A DNA stretch of 25,399 nucleotides from a virus: positions 1 to 25,399 of the IMG/VR virus record IMGVR_UViG_3300040801_002993, one strand, 5' to 3'. The notes under the pieces were generated by a model. The model was not told where the DNA came from, did not search any database, and worked only from the letters and a program-made list of their open reading frames with translations. Position numbers and translations under genes: made by a program. Positions 7,742 through 14,697 of this stretch are shown here, one piece after another; the first letter of the stretch is position 1, and each line of letters starts with the position of its first letter.

Positions 7742-7780
7742 GACTACAATTCCTATCACTTATTAATATATATAGCAGTC
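7742..7780 (-). promoter_or_regulatory. Conserved leader element of cassette 1 (stem with AT-rich conserved loop)
   Basis: On the minus strand the element reads GACTGC, then CTATATATATTAAT-type core and TGATAGGAATT, then GTAGTC. The ends pair as a 6-bp stem (one G-U). The copy at 14698-14738 has the same core and most of the same loop, but its stem is GGATAAC/GTTATCC. Two base pairs differ with both partners changed. It starts 42 nt upstream of the first gene of the cassette (39 nt for the other copy). It may be a structured 5' leader or a promoter/operator; the TATATATTAAT core could serve as a -10 region. Confidence 0.6.
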
Positions 7781-7794
7781 GTATCTATCTTTAT

Positions 7795-7809
7795 AGAACA
7801 TAATATACA
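7795..7809 (+). promoter_or_regulatory. Candidate phage promoter, AGAACA-N3-TATACA
   Basis: AGAACA (7795-7800), three bases, then TATACA (7804-7809), preceded by TTTAT. The same layout occurs at 8791 and 14771, each time ahead of a plus-strand gene at the start of a unit. The distance to the chosen start codon is 60 nt. The TATA half resembles the T4-type late promoter core TATAAATA, but the AGAACA half is not part of that consensus. Confidence 0.5.
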
Positions 7810-7868
7810 AATCCAATCGACTTTAAATTTTGAGGGTTTAGTCGATGCCCTGTAAAAGGAGATTAGTC

Positions 7869-8705
7869 ATGACATACAAAGATCAGTTCGTCGCAGAAAT
7901 CAAAGTAAATGGTAAAATCCTAAGATTAAAGGATGATACTGCAACCCTTCCTTTTGGTTCAGAGTATTCCATTTTGTTAAAGAATTTAAACTCAAGACGT
8001 GCCTCCGTCAAAATTAGTATTGATGGTCAGGATGCTCTTGGGTATAGTTCGTTAATTCTTGATGCAAATGAATCAACTGAATTGCAAGGATTTCTATCCG
8101 GGAATGTTGTAAGAAATAGATTCAAGTTTATTCAAAAGACAAAAGAGATTCAAGAACATCGTGGTGATAAAATCGATGATGGTTTTATTAGAATTGAATT
8201 TGCTTTTGAAAAAGAAGAGCCTGAAATTATTAAAAAGACTATTATTCACGAAGATCATATATATCGTCGTAGAGAACATCCTCCATATTTTCACTGGAAT
8301 TATAACAATTGGTTTAGTGATAATTCATCAATTAAATATGGAGGCAGCGGCACTTTCACTTCGGCAGTTGGTCAATCAATGAATTCTTCCGGAGATAATG
8401 TTCGTGGTATTTCTGAGCAAAGTGTTAATATGGTTCAGTCAAGTGATATGTGTCTGGGACTTCCTGAACAAGATGAGGGAATTACTGTTAAGGGATCAGA
8501 ATGTAATCAGGAATTCAGATATACTGTAATGGGTGAACTTGAACAATCAAAAGTTATTATCATTAAGATGAGGGGAATGACTTCATCTGGAGACACAATC
8601 GAAACCCCTGTTACTGTTCAAACAAAACTTGAATGTAAAACTTGTGGAACAAAATCAAAATCATCATTCAAGTTCTGCCCTAATTGTGGAACATATTTAG
8701 AATAA
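7869..8705 (+). CDS. Conserved phage protein with beta-domain and C-terminal zinc ribbon
   Basis: 278 aa from the ATG at 7869, chosen for the AAAGGAG site; the ATG at 7845 has none. Residues about 1-110 form a beta-rich domain (FVAEIKVNGKILRL, LPFGSEYSILLKNLNSRRA, KISIDGQDAL). I have seen this pattern in other virus and phage proteins of unknown role. A low-complexity middle follows, rich in Ser, Gly and Asn with aromatic HPPYFHWNYNNW. A beta segment is next, then a classic zinc ribbon at the end: C-K-T-C-G and C-P-N-C-G. The protein looks like a surface or scaffolding component with a small zinc tail. It heads the plus-strand run that includes the sheath gene, so a virion role is likely but not shown. 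Confidence 0.75.
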   Translation: MTYKDQFVAEIKVNGKILRLKDDTATLPFGSEYSILLKNLNSRRASVKISIDGQDALGYSSLILDANESTELQGFLSGNVVRNRFKFIQKTKEIQEHRGDKIDDGFIRIEFAFEKEEPEIIKKTIIHEDHIYRRREHPPYFHWNYNNWFSDNSSIKYGGSGTFTSAVGQSMNSSGDNVRGISEQSVNMVQSSDMCLGLPEQDEGITVKGSECNQEFRYTVMGELEQSKVIIIKMRGMTSSGDTIETPVTVQTKLECKTCGTKSKSSFKFCPNCGTYLE

Positions 8706-8716
8706 AGAGTTATTGC

Positions 8717-8773
8717 GCAGACCGGGTGTGACTTGTATAGATAATTGGTAGCTCTATACCTCATCCGGTCTGC
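8717..8773 (+). ncRNA. Strong two-stem RNA hairpin between structural genes
   Basis: The outer stem GCAGACCGGGTG (8717-8728) pairs with CATCCGGTCTGC (8762-8773), 12 bp with one G-U. An internal loop leads to an inner perfect stem GTATAG (8735-8740) / CTATAC (8754-8759) with a 13-nt loop (8741-8753). No T tract follows (TTTCCCG), so it is not a typical terminator. It is far more GC-rich in its stem than the surroundings. Candidates are a processing or stability site, an attenuator or a protein-binding site. The loop bears AATTGGTAG, similar to a tRNA D-loop, but no tRNA fold closes. The rest of 8706-8848 holds only the promoter motif at 8791. Confidence 0.6.
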
Positions 8774-8790
8774 TTTCCCGCCATAAAATC

Positions 8791-8805
8791 AGAACAAAAT
8801 ATAAA
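8791..8805 (+). promoter_or_regulatory. Candidate phage promoter, AGAACA-N3-TATAAA
   Basis: AGAACA (8791-8796), AAA, TATAAA (8800-8805). The 15-nt string is identical to that at 14771-14785. It lies 43 nt before the start codon of the next gene and just after the hairpin at 8717-8773, so a new transcript may begin here. Confidence 0.55.
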
Positions 8806-8848
8806 GATGATACGCCTATCATTTAACTACCTTAGAAGGAAATAGACT

Positions 8849-9559
8849 ATGGATAATGTCAAAGACACGATTATAGAAGCAAGGGATTATTATGGAGATA
8901 ATTGTCTTGTTGATCAAGTGAATGCTAATACATCCCAAGTTAGAGGACCAAAGGGTGAAGTTCATGTATTCGAGATTGACGACAATGGAAATAAACGCCT
9001 TGTAAGAAAAAGCAATTTGGTTGTTTACTCCGGGCGTGAAATGTTAGCTCAAGTATTGATGAATTTAAACAACTCAAATGTAACCTCAACACAAAATGAA
9101 TTTATTACTTGGTTCGGTCTTGGCGATGGTGGTGTTAGACCTGCTGATCCACTTGATCCAGTTCCGCCAGTAAACAATGATGAATATCTTTATTCACCAA
9201 TTCCGGTAAGTGATACAACAGGATCTGTTTATGCTGATCCTCATTCTGCTGGTGACCCAACACAGGGTGGCGGTACATATCCTGCTAATGGTTCCTATGT
9301 TAAAGCATTTGACACTAATGGCGTTACCTTCCAACAGGATGTATTGAATGATAGCAAATATTTAGTTGTTCAAATAACTACTACAATTGGTCCAAATGAT
9401 GCAAATGGATATACTCTAAATGAAGCAGGCTTGTTTTCAGCAGAGAGTTCTAATGGTGGGTATAGCGGACACTTTACACTATTTGCAAGAGTAACATTTC
9501 CATCATTAATTAAAACTACAGATAGACGATTAATTTTTGTTTGGTATTTATATGTATAA
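8849..9559 (+). CDS. Putative tail/virion structural protein
   Basis: 236 aa, AAGGA upstream of the start. The N-terminal half has a nucleic-type mixed domain (EVHVFEIDDNGNKRLVRKSNLVVYSGREMLAQVL). The middle is a Gly/Pro/Asp-rich loop region. The C-terminal part has 'YTLNEAGLF' and 'FTLFARVTFPSLIKTTDRRLIFVWYLYV'. This ending (a 'NEAGLF' turn, then '.ar..fp.i.Kt....l...W') is familiar from phage collar, fibre and baseplate proteins. No membrane segment or enzyme motif. It precedes the sheath gene by about 110 nt and has its own promoter-like site. A tail or fibre component is likely; the exact part cannot be named. Confidence 0.65.
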   Translation: MDNVKDTIIEARDYYGDNCLVDQVNANTSQVRGPKGEVHVFEIDDNGNKRLVRKSNLVVYSGREMLAQVLMNLNNSNVTSTQNEFITWFGLGDGGVRPADPLDPVPPVNNDEYLYSPIPVSDTTGSVYADPHSAGDPTQGGGTYPANGSYVKAFDTNGVTFQQDVLNDSKYLVVQITTTIGPNDANGYTLNEAGLFSAESSNGGYSGHFTLFARVTFPSLIKTTDRRLIFVWYLYV

Positions 9560-9667
9560 AGGATAAACTTATTATTAAAGGATTTTATAAAACTTAGACC
9601 TGGAGAGAAAGGAAACGAACAATATAGAGTTAATAAAAAATGAGAAATATTTGTGGAGGAAAAAATA

Positions 9668-11653
9668 ATGGCTGCTAATGTATCTCCGGGTGTATTCACC
9701 AAGATTATTGACCTATCAGCTTTCATTCAAGCTGTTCCGTCAACAATCGGATTTTTAGCTGGTTTTACAAGAAAAGGGCGTGATAATCAACTTATCTTTG
9801 TTGGTTCAAGATCTGATTTAATTTCAGAATGGGGCGAGCCTGATATTACAGAATTCGGAAAGAATTTTGGTCAAGGTCCATATGAAGCATATAACTATTT
9901 AGGAGAAGCTGGATCTCTTTATTGGATGAGATGCCTTCCTGATAATGCTACATATTCAAATATCAGAATTGATTCACAGTTAGCTGCTTCTGATGCGTCA
10001 GCAAGTATTACAATTACATATGTTGAAGGATTGAATACATCAGATGAAATTAAAACAAATTTAATTACATCTGGTGATACAAAACCTATTGGAATGCTTT
10101 ATCCAATTGGTAGAGGTGATTTTTATAATTCAATTGGAGTTAGATTTACAGAGTTTTCGAACCCAACTGTTTTTGGTGTTTATGTAATGGACATCTATGA
10201 AAAACAGTCAGATGGAGATGATGTAATTATTGAGTCATTCAATGTTTCGTTTGATCCGTTTGCAGTTGATAATGCTGGTGATTCGATTTTCATTGGAAGT
10301 ATTCTTGAAACATATTCATCTGTTTTAAGATTTGAAATGGAATTACCAAGTGGTTTATATACTGATGGTTATGATTTAGTTGCTAAAGTTTTTGATAAAG
10401 AAATTGGTAATGTAAATGTTGTGCTAACTTCTGGGTCAGCTACAATTAGCGATAACAAACAGGATTTTTCCGATTGGGAAACTGATCCTGAAACTGGTAA
10501 TGCTAATTATGTTGTTATTGCAAAAGATGCTAAAGGAAACACAATTTATGGTTGGTTGGGCATTTCTGATTCAGCACAAGATGATGAAATTATTAATGTT
10601 TTTACAGATAGAAATTTAACAGGTGCAACACAAGGATGGAATGGAGCAGTTTCTTCATTTGATGTTAATTCAGCAATTGAATATAGAATTCAAAAGTCAA
10701 ATACAAGTGTGGCATCAGCATTTATTTCGGATACTCCTGTTCCATTGAAGAAAGGTTCTGAGGGGGATTTGAGAACTGCATCTGGTGATGTTGACACAGC
10801 AGAAGCCGAAACACTATTAGAGCAAGCATATAACGGTCTTTTGACAAATCCAGTAACAGGCGAATTAGAAGATCAAATTTATGATACAGAAACAGTTTAT
10901 TTCAGTCTTGTATTTGATGCTGGTTATCCTGCTGATGTAAAGACTGCGATTAGTGGTCTATGTACAACAAGACGTGACTGTGTTGGTATTCTTGATAATG
11001 GTGATAACAATTCTGTTAATGCTGCCTTAGCTGCAAGAAATAATACAAATACATTTAACAACTTCTATGTTGCTCTATACGAATCATTTAATAAAGTATC
11101 AGATCCATTTACAGGCGAAGATGTATGGTTCTCACCAATTTACCATATGTCTTACATTATTCCAAGAAATGATAATGTTGCTGAATTGTGGTTTGCTCCA
11201 GCAGGTTTTAATAGAGCAGCTATTGATTCAATTAAAGAACTTCGTTACAATCCAAGACTTGGTCAGAGAGATCAGCTATACTTGAAACAACTAAATCCAA
11301 TTGTTAAGTTTAGCAATGGTTATGTTGTTTGGGGGCAGTTGACAGCTCAGGCTAAAGCGAGTGCATTACAAGACCTGAATATTGTCAGACTTGTTCTTTA
11401 CTGCAAGAGAGCGATTGAACAATTCTGCCGCTTCTTTATCTTTGAGCAGAATGATCCTATTACATGGGGTCAGGTAAGTGGTGCAATCACAGACTTCTTA
11501 GAAGTTATTAAACAGAAAAGAGGTTTGGACAGTTATTCAATTGATGTTGGCGCAACTGATTACGAAAGAAAAACAAAGAGATTCCATGTTAATATTATTC
11601 TACAGCCAACAAGAACAGTTGAACAAATTGAATTGAACTTCTTCATTCAATAA
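9668..11653 (+). CDS. Tail sheath protein (T4 gp18-like)
   Basis: 661 aa from the ATG at 9668, chosen for GGAGG seven bases before it; a GTG at 9653 in the same frame would overlap that site. The size is close to T4 gp18 (659 aa). The N-terminus (ANVSPGVFTKIIDLS) has the usual 'PGV...D.S' opening. The last about 170 residues carry the conserved sheath core: IIPRNDNVAELWFAPAGFNR, LRYNPRLGQRDQLYLKQLNP, CKRAIEQFCRFFIFEQND and a beta strand end (FHVNIILQPTRTVEQIELNF). It polymerises round the tail tube and contracts on infection. The 108-nt leader 9560-9667 is AT-rich and holds only a weak CGAACA...TATAG promoter-like string at 9616. A strong hairpin terminator follows. Confidence 0.95.
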   Translation: MAANVSPGVFTKIIDLSAFIQAVPSTIGFLAGFTRKGRDNQLIFVGSRSDLISEWGEPDITEFGKNFGQGPYEAYNYLGEAGSLYWMRCLPDNATYSNIRIDSQLAASDASASITITYVEGLNTSDEIKTNLITSGDTKPIGMLYPIGRGDFYNSIGVRFTEFSNPTVFGVYVMDIYEKQSDGDDVIIESFNVSFDPFAVDNAGDSIFIGSILETYSSVLRFEMELPSGLYTDGYDLVAKVFDKEIGNVNVVLTSGSATISDNKQDFSDWETDPETGNANYVVIAKDAKGNTIYGWLGISDSAQDDEIINVFTDRNLTGATQGWNGAVSSFDVNSAIEYRIQKSNTSVASAFISDTPVPLKKGSEGDLRTASGDVDTAEAETLLEQAYNGLLTNPVTGELEDQIYDTETVYFSLVFDAGYPADVKTAISGLCTTRRDCVGILDNGDNNSVNAALAARNNTNTFNNFYVALYESFNKVSDPFTGEDVWFSPIYHMSYIIPRNDNVAELWFAPAGFNRAAIDSIKELRYNPRLGQRDQLYLKQLNPIVKFSNGYVVWGQLTAQAKASALQDLNIVRLVLYCKRAIEQFCRFFIFEQNDPITWGQVSGAITDFLEVIKQKRGLDSYSIDVGATDYERKTKRFHVNIILQPTRTVEQIELNFFIQ

Positions 11654-11661
11654 TCTAACCG

Positions 11662-11700
11662 AAAAAAAAGGGTCGTCAGCTTAATGCCGGCGACCCTTTT
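11662..11700. terminator. Bidirectional terminator between sheath gene and cassette 2
   Basis: GGGTCGTCAGC (11670-11680) pairs with GCCGGCGACCC (11686-11696) round a 5-nt TTAAT loop; one mismatch and one G-U occur. The stem is flanked by eight A on the left and four T plus C-rich sequence on the right, so it can stop transcripts from both the sheath gene and the minus-strand cassette, which converge here. The T tract on the minus-strand side is the longer. Confidence 0.85.
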
Positions 11701-11719
11701 CCCCTCCCGAAGGACACCT

Positions 11720-12205
11720 CTAAGGCGCCAACGGCATTCCCAATGGAACAACTGAAAGGTTGTGTTTTAACGATCCGTCTAACCATTTCGTTGTATAGAC
11801 CAAATAACACAACACATTCTTTTCTGCATCATACCAACGCCCAATCTTCATAACTTTACTCCCGATTGATTTACTGACGCTAGCAATGTTTTTATTTGTT
11901 GATGTATTGATGATCATCTTACCATCTTTGTCTCTTGGGATTTCTCCTGTAAGACGTGCTGCAATCGATGTATTGCTTGGGTCGGCTAATGCGAGAATTT
12001 TCCCGCTTTTGATTGTTGTGAAATATATGGACACAAACGGATTATCGGGGTCATCAACCCGAATGATGTTAATAACATCATTCCCCTGAACCATTCTGTT
12101 TACAGCATCAACCTCGCCAATTTTGACTGCTTGCCCTGCTGACGCGATTCCAGCACAGAAAAGAATGATGATAAATGCTGCAATGTATTCCTTTACCGTT
12201 TTCAT
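11720..12205 (-). CDS. CreA-family secreted protein
   Basis: 161 aa with AGGAGG four bases before the ATG. Residues 1-23 are a clear Sec signal peptide ending ASA, with likely cleavage before G24. The mature part matches what I know of bacterial CreA: IGEVDAVNRM..., a DDPDNPFVSIYF strand, the hallmark LADPSNTSIAARLTGEI, and near the end 'WYDAEKNVLCYLVYTTKW' and 'DGSLKHNLSVVP'. CreA is a periplasmic protein of unknown function from proteobacteria, about the same length (157 aa in E. coli). Here it is the last gene of a phage minus-strand cassette. The base composition is visibly less AT-rich than the structural genes, which suggests host origin. Role during infection is unknown. Confidence 0.85.
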   Translation of the reverse strand: MKTVKEYIAAFIIILFCAGIASAGQAVKIGEVDAVNRMVQGNDVINIIRVDDPDNPFVSIYFTTIKSGKILALADPSNTSIAARLTGEIPRDKDGKMIINTSTNKNIASVSKSIGSKVMKIGRWYDAEKNVLCYLVYTTKWLDGSLKHNLSVVPLGMPLAP

Positions 12206-12213
12206 AAAACCTC

Positions 12214-12873
12214 CTAATCAATTTTTTCAGCGTTGGTTAATGCTATGTCAAGATCTAACTGTGTTTCTGCTGCTTTGTTTGCTGTATCAATTGCATCATC
12301 AATTATATCTTGAGTTAATAGCTGACAGACATTTACGATTATAAAATTCACATTTCTCGCTACCTGTCCTCTAACAAAAATTCTATTCGGATCTTTATCA
12401 TTTATATGACTTTTATATGTGTCACCTTGAATTCTTAATGGATTTGGAATCGATCTAACTATTAAATTTAATTCATCTAATAACGAAAGAAAATACAAAC
12501 ATGATGAAACTGATAGTCTATGATTATTTAATGATGCAAACACAGGTGAAGATGATACTGCAATACATAATTTTTTAACTTGATTTATATCAACTGATTC
12601 ATGTTCTACAATACCAGCATGTTCTCTTAAGCCAAAGAATGACTCAATTTTAAATCCCGGTGGTATTGCAACAAAATCTAATAATGTATAATCATCAACA
12701 TTGTTGTTAAAACCTTCATCCTGAGCATCAAATTTTATATCATCAAGACTCATTTCTTTAAACAAATCATCTATATCAACTGTAACTTTTTTTCTTTTAG
12801 TGTTTGCTGATCCTGTAGGACGGAACAGACCTGAAAATATTCCCATGCTCAATTTCTGCAAAGTATTCGCCAT
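12214..12873 (-). CDS. Unrecognised cassette 2 protein
   Basis: 219 aa from the ATG at 12873, chosen because GGTGA stands just before it. A start at 12885 or 12846 is possible. The N-terminus has a basic patch (TKRKKVTVDID) then an acidic run (DLFKEMSLDDIKFDAQDE). The middle and end look like a folded helical/beta domain (IPPGFKIESFFGLREHAGIVE, VKKLCIAVSSSPVFASL, LYFLSLLDELNLIVRSIPNP), and the C-terminus is helical. No motif is recognised and no membrane segment is clear. Its start lies inside the end of the preceding TNSSS gene (overlap about 77 nt), so the two are probably coupled. It precedes the CreA-like gene by 8 nt. Confidence 0.75.
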   Translation of the reverse strand: MANTLQKLSMGIFSGLFRPTGSANTKRKKVTVDIDDLFKEMSLDDIKFDAQDEGFNNNVDDYTLLDFVAIPPGFKIESFFGLREHAGIVEHESVDINQVKKLCIAVSSSPVFASLNNHRLSVSSCLYFLSLLDELNLIVRSIPNPLRIQGDTYKSHINDKDPNRIFVRGQVARNVNFIIVNVCQLLTQDIIDDAIDTANKAAETQLDLDIALTNAEKID

Positions 12874-13303
12874 CTTCGTCACCATAATGAAAGAGGTAAA
12901 TAAAATGTTCTTCGTTTAACTTTTTTAAGAAACCAATTGCAATTTCTTCTGCAATGTCAAATCTGCGGCGTTCCCTTTCACCCCACATTTGTTCTCGCCA
13001 TTGAGGATTATCAAGTAATTCTTTTTTGCTTATACCCTCTCTTTCACAAAACTTTGTTTCGTAATCCATATAGTCATCTTCTTGTTCAATATAACCATTA
13101 CTTATTTCTTCAGCTAATTTTTTAACAACTATTTTTGATTTAAATCTCATAGGAGTTTGATTTTTTGCATCCCCAAATATAGTATGTGAATATTTCTCGG
13201 GTATATATTTTTCAACATCATCTATAGTTTCAATTTTTTGAGGGAATGCAACTATAAACGATGAACTTGAACTATTTGTTACAAAATCTGTTTTGATTTT
13301 CAT
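12797..13303 (-). CDS. TDFVTNSSS-leader protein 2
   Basis: 168 aa from the ATG at 13303, which overlaps the stop of the upstream gene as ATGA; the ATG at 13315 lacks spacing for a ribosome site. The first residues are MKIKTDFVTNSSSSSFIVAF, the same opening as the upstream gene (MRIKTDFVTNSSSTCFVVM). The body is unlike the neighbour: charged, helical, with CEREGISKKELLDNPQWREQ and EEIAIGFLKKLNEEHFIYLF. I recall this Ser-rich opening on many otherwise unrelated hypothetical proteins of bacteria and phages. Its purpose is not known to me. It shares an operon with a radical SAM protein. Function unassigned. Confidence 0.8.
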   Translation of the reverse strand: MKIKTDFVTNSSSSSFIVAFPQKIETIDDVEKYIPEKYSHTIFGDAKNQTPMRFKSKIVVKKLAEEISNGYIEQEDDYMDYETKFCEREGISKKELLDNPQWREQMWGERERRRFDIAEEIAIGFLKKLNEEHFIYLFHYGDEDGEYFAEIEHGNIFRSVPSYRISKH

Positions 13304-13641
13304 CCATCTATCCATCCTTCTTCTATATGATGAACTTGACCTAAATAACCAAATTTTTGTTGTAATTGATTTAGAGATCGGGCTTTGAATTGCCCCAATG
13401 TTTCATTATCATCCATCTTTGTATATTCAATTCCAATCATTATATTATCAGCATAATAAGAATCAGGGCCAAATGAATAGACAAGATCTGTGCTCTTCAA
13501 TTCTTCATCTAATTCTTCATATAAATCTTCACGTTCTTCTAAATCATACTTTGCTAATAGCTCATCAATATCTAATGTTGTTCCCATTACGACGAAACAC
13601 GTTGAGCTTGAATTTGTTACAAAATCTGTTTTAATCCTCAT
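13300..13641 (-). CDS. TDFVTNSSS-leader protein 1
   Basis: 113 aa, GGGGGAAG before the start, 16 nt after the radical SAM gene. The opening MRIKTDFVTNSSSTCFVVM matches that of the next gene, including a 21-nt identical DNA stretch (13612-13632 against 13274-13294). The rest is acidic and small (DELLAKYDLEEREDLYEELDEELKSTDLVYSFGPDSYYADN, MIGIEYTKMDDNETLGQF) and has no similarity to the partner that I can see. The protein has no signal peptide, since the hydrophobic run is too short and follows the polar Ser block. A shared N-terminal leader on different bodies suggests a tag read by a common partner. That is inference. Confidence 0.8.
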   Translation of the reverse strand: MRIKTDFVTNSSSTCFVVMGTTLDIDELLAKYDLEEREDLYEELDEELKSTDLVYSFGPDSYYADNIMIGIEYTKMDDNETLGQFKARSLNQLQQKFGYLGQVHHIEEGWIDG

Positions 13642-13657
13642 TTTTTACTTCCCCCTT

Positions 13658-14659
13658 TTACAGTCCATACGGACAGTTATTTCTTTCCTTCTTTAAGCTA
13701 CTTCTGAATACTTTAAATTGTGTTTTATTTTGCCACACATCTTGAATAGAATTTTTACGAATGTCACACCCCCACATTATTTTATTGCCAAAACTACAAG
13801 GCATCATCTTCATATCAGGGGTAATATAAGCTGACATTCTTGCACCTTCACATGTATCTATACTCATGGCCTGTAAGTCTGTAGGGGTTACATATTTTGT
13901 AACGTGATTAACTAAGCAGCTATCCATTCCAATTTTGAATGGAGCTTTTGGTGTAAAGACTACGTCTGCAAAATGTTGAAGGTGATAATCTTTGGGTATT
14001 AAATCTAATCGTTTTCCTGCTCCTTGTGGTTTGAATAGAAGAAAAATTACAGCGTTTAATTCTTTAACTGGAAATGGCGCCCTATAACAATTGCTGCAAT
14101 GTTCCCAAGGATTTACTCCTGTAATAATATCAATGCATTTTTGAAATGTTTTCTTTGAAAATATTTGATGAATATTTGTTTTGACCCCAGCGTTGATTAA
14201 GTTTGTTAGGGCTCTGTATGTTTCTACCCATTCATAATCACTAACTGCTACTGCTCCACACATTTTTGATATTTCAATTTCATCTTCTGTTAGATTTATA
14301 CCGCTTGTTGTATAGCTTGGAACGACTTCATTTTTTACACAATATTCAACTATCTCTTTAAAATTCTCATGCTTATTTGGGTCCCCACGCCCTCCTAAAG
14401 CGACTTGAGTAACATGATGCTTTACTTGTTTGATGATACGTTTAAAATCTTTTAACCTCATATTCGGTTGTTTAATGTGTCCCTGATAACAAAAACTACA
14501 AGCATTGTGACACGATCCCATAATCCCTATATCAAGTAGGGTCGGTAAATCTGTTACGAATGGATCCTTATGCCCATTTACTCCTGATAATATTTCAAGC
14601 CCTGTTTTCTTATTGAATAAAATCATGTATCTATCATTTACAAAACGTTTCCAAGACAT
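13658..14659 (-). CDS. Radical SAM protein with SPASM-like C-terminal cysteine domain
   Basis: 333 aa. C50-x3-C54-x2-C57 (SCHNACSFCYQ) is the 4Fe-4S radical SAM motif. 'VALGGRGDPN' at 86-95 fits the SAM-binding GGxxP strand in degenerate form. C-terminal cysteines C248, C270, C288, C298 and C329 follow the layout of SPASM/twitch auxiliary-cluster domains: 'CEGARMSAYITPDMKMMPCSFG', then 'CDIRKNSIQDVWQNK..FKVFR'. Enzymes of this type (PqqE, AlbA, anSME) modify peptides or proteins. It is the first gene of cassette 2, preceded by the conserved leader element, and is directly followed by the two TNSSS proteins, which are natural substrate candidates. A tRNA or small-molecule substrate cannot be excluded. 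The ribosome site is weak (AAAGGA, 14 nt upstream). Confidence 0.9.
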   Translation of the reverse strand: MSWKRFVNDRYMILFNKKTGLEILSGVNGHKDPFVTDLPTLLDIGIMGSCHNACSFCYQGHIKQPNMRLKDFKRIIKQVKHHVTQVALGGRGDPNKHENFKEIVEYCVKNEVVPSYTTSGINLTEDEIEISKMCGAVAVSDYEWVETYRALTNLINAGVKTNIHQIFSKKTFQKCIDIITGVNPWEHCSNCYRAPFPVKELNAVIFLLFKPQGAGKRLDLIPKDYHLQHFADVVFTPKAPFKIGMDSCLVNHVTKYVTPTDLQAMSIDTCEGARMSAYITPDMKMMPCSFGNKIMWGCDIRKNSIQDVWQNKTQFKVFRSSLKKERNNCPYGL

Positions 14660-14697
14660 TCTAATTTTTTCATTCCTTTCGTTAAAGTAAAAAAAAT

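Noticed and set aside
8715-8790. Possible tRNA or tmRNA at the GC-rich hairpin (acceptor-like stem, AATTGGTAG loop).
   Set aside because: No anticodon arm or T arm can be placed; the inner stem closes straight on the D-loop-like sequence, and the element is 57 nt.
9616-9640. CGAACA-ATATAGAG before the sheath gene as a fifth promoter of the AGAACA type.
   Set aside because: Too degenerate (no TATAMA at the usual spacing) in AT-rich sequence to list as a feature; noted under the sheath gene.
11886-12344. Plus-strand open frames antisense to the CreA-like gene and its neighbour.
   Set aside because: The CreA-like motifs, signal peptide and perfect AGGAGG place the real gene on the minus strand.
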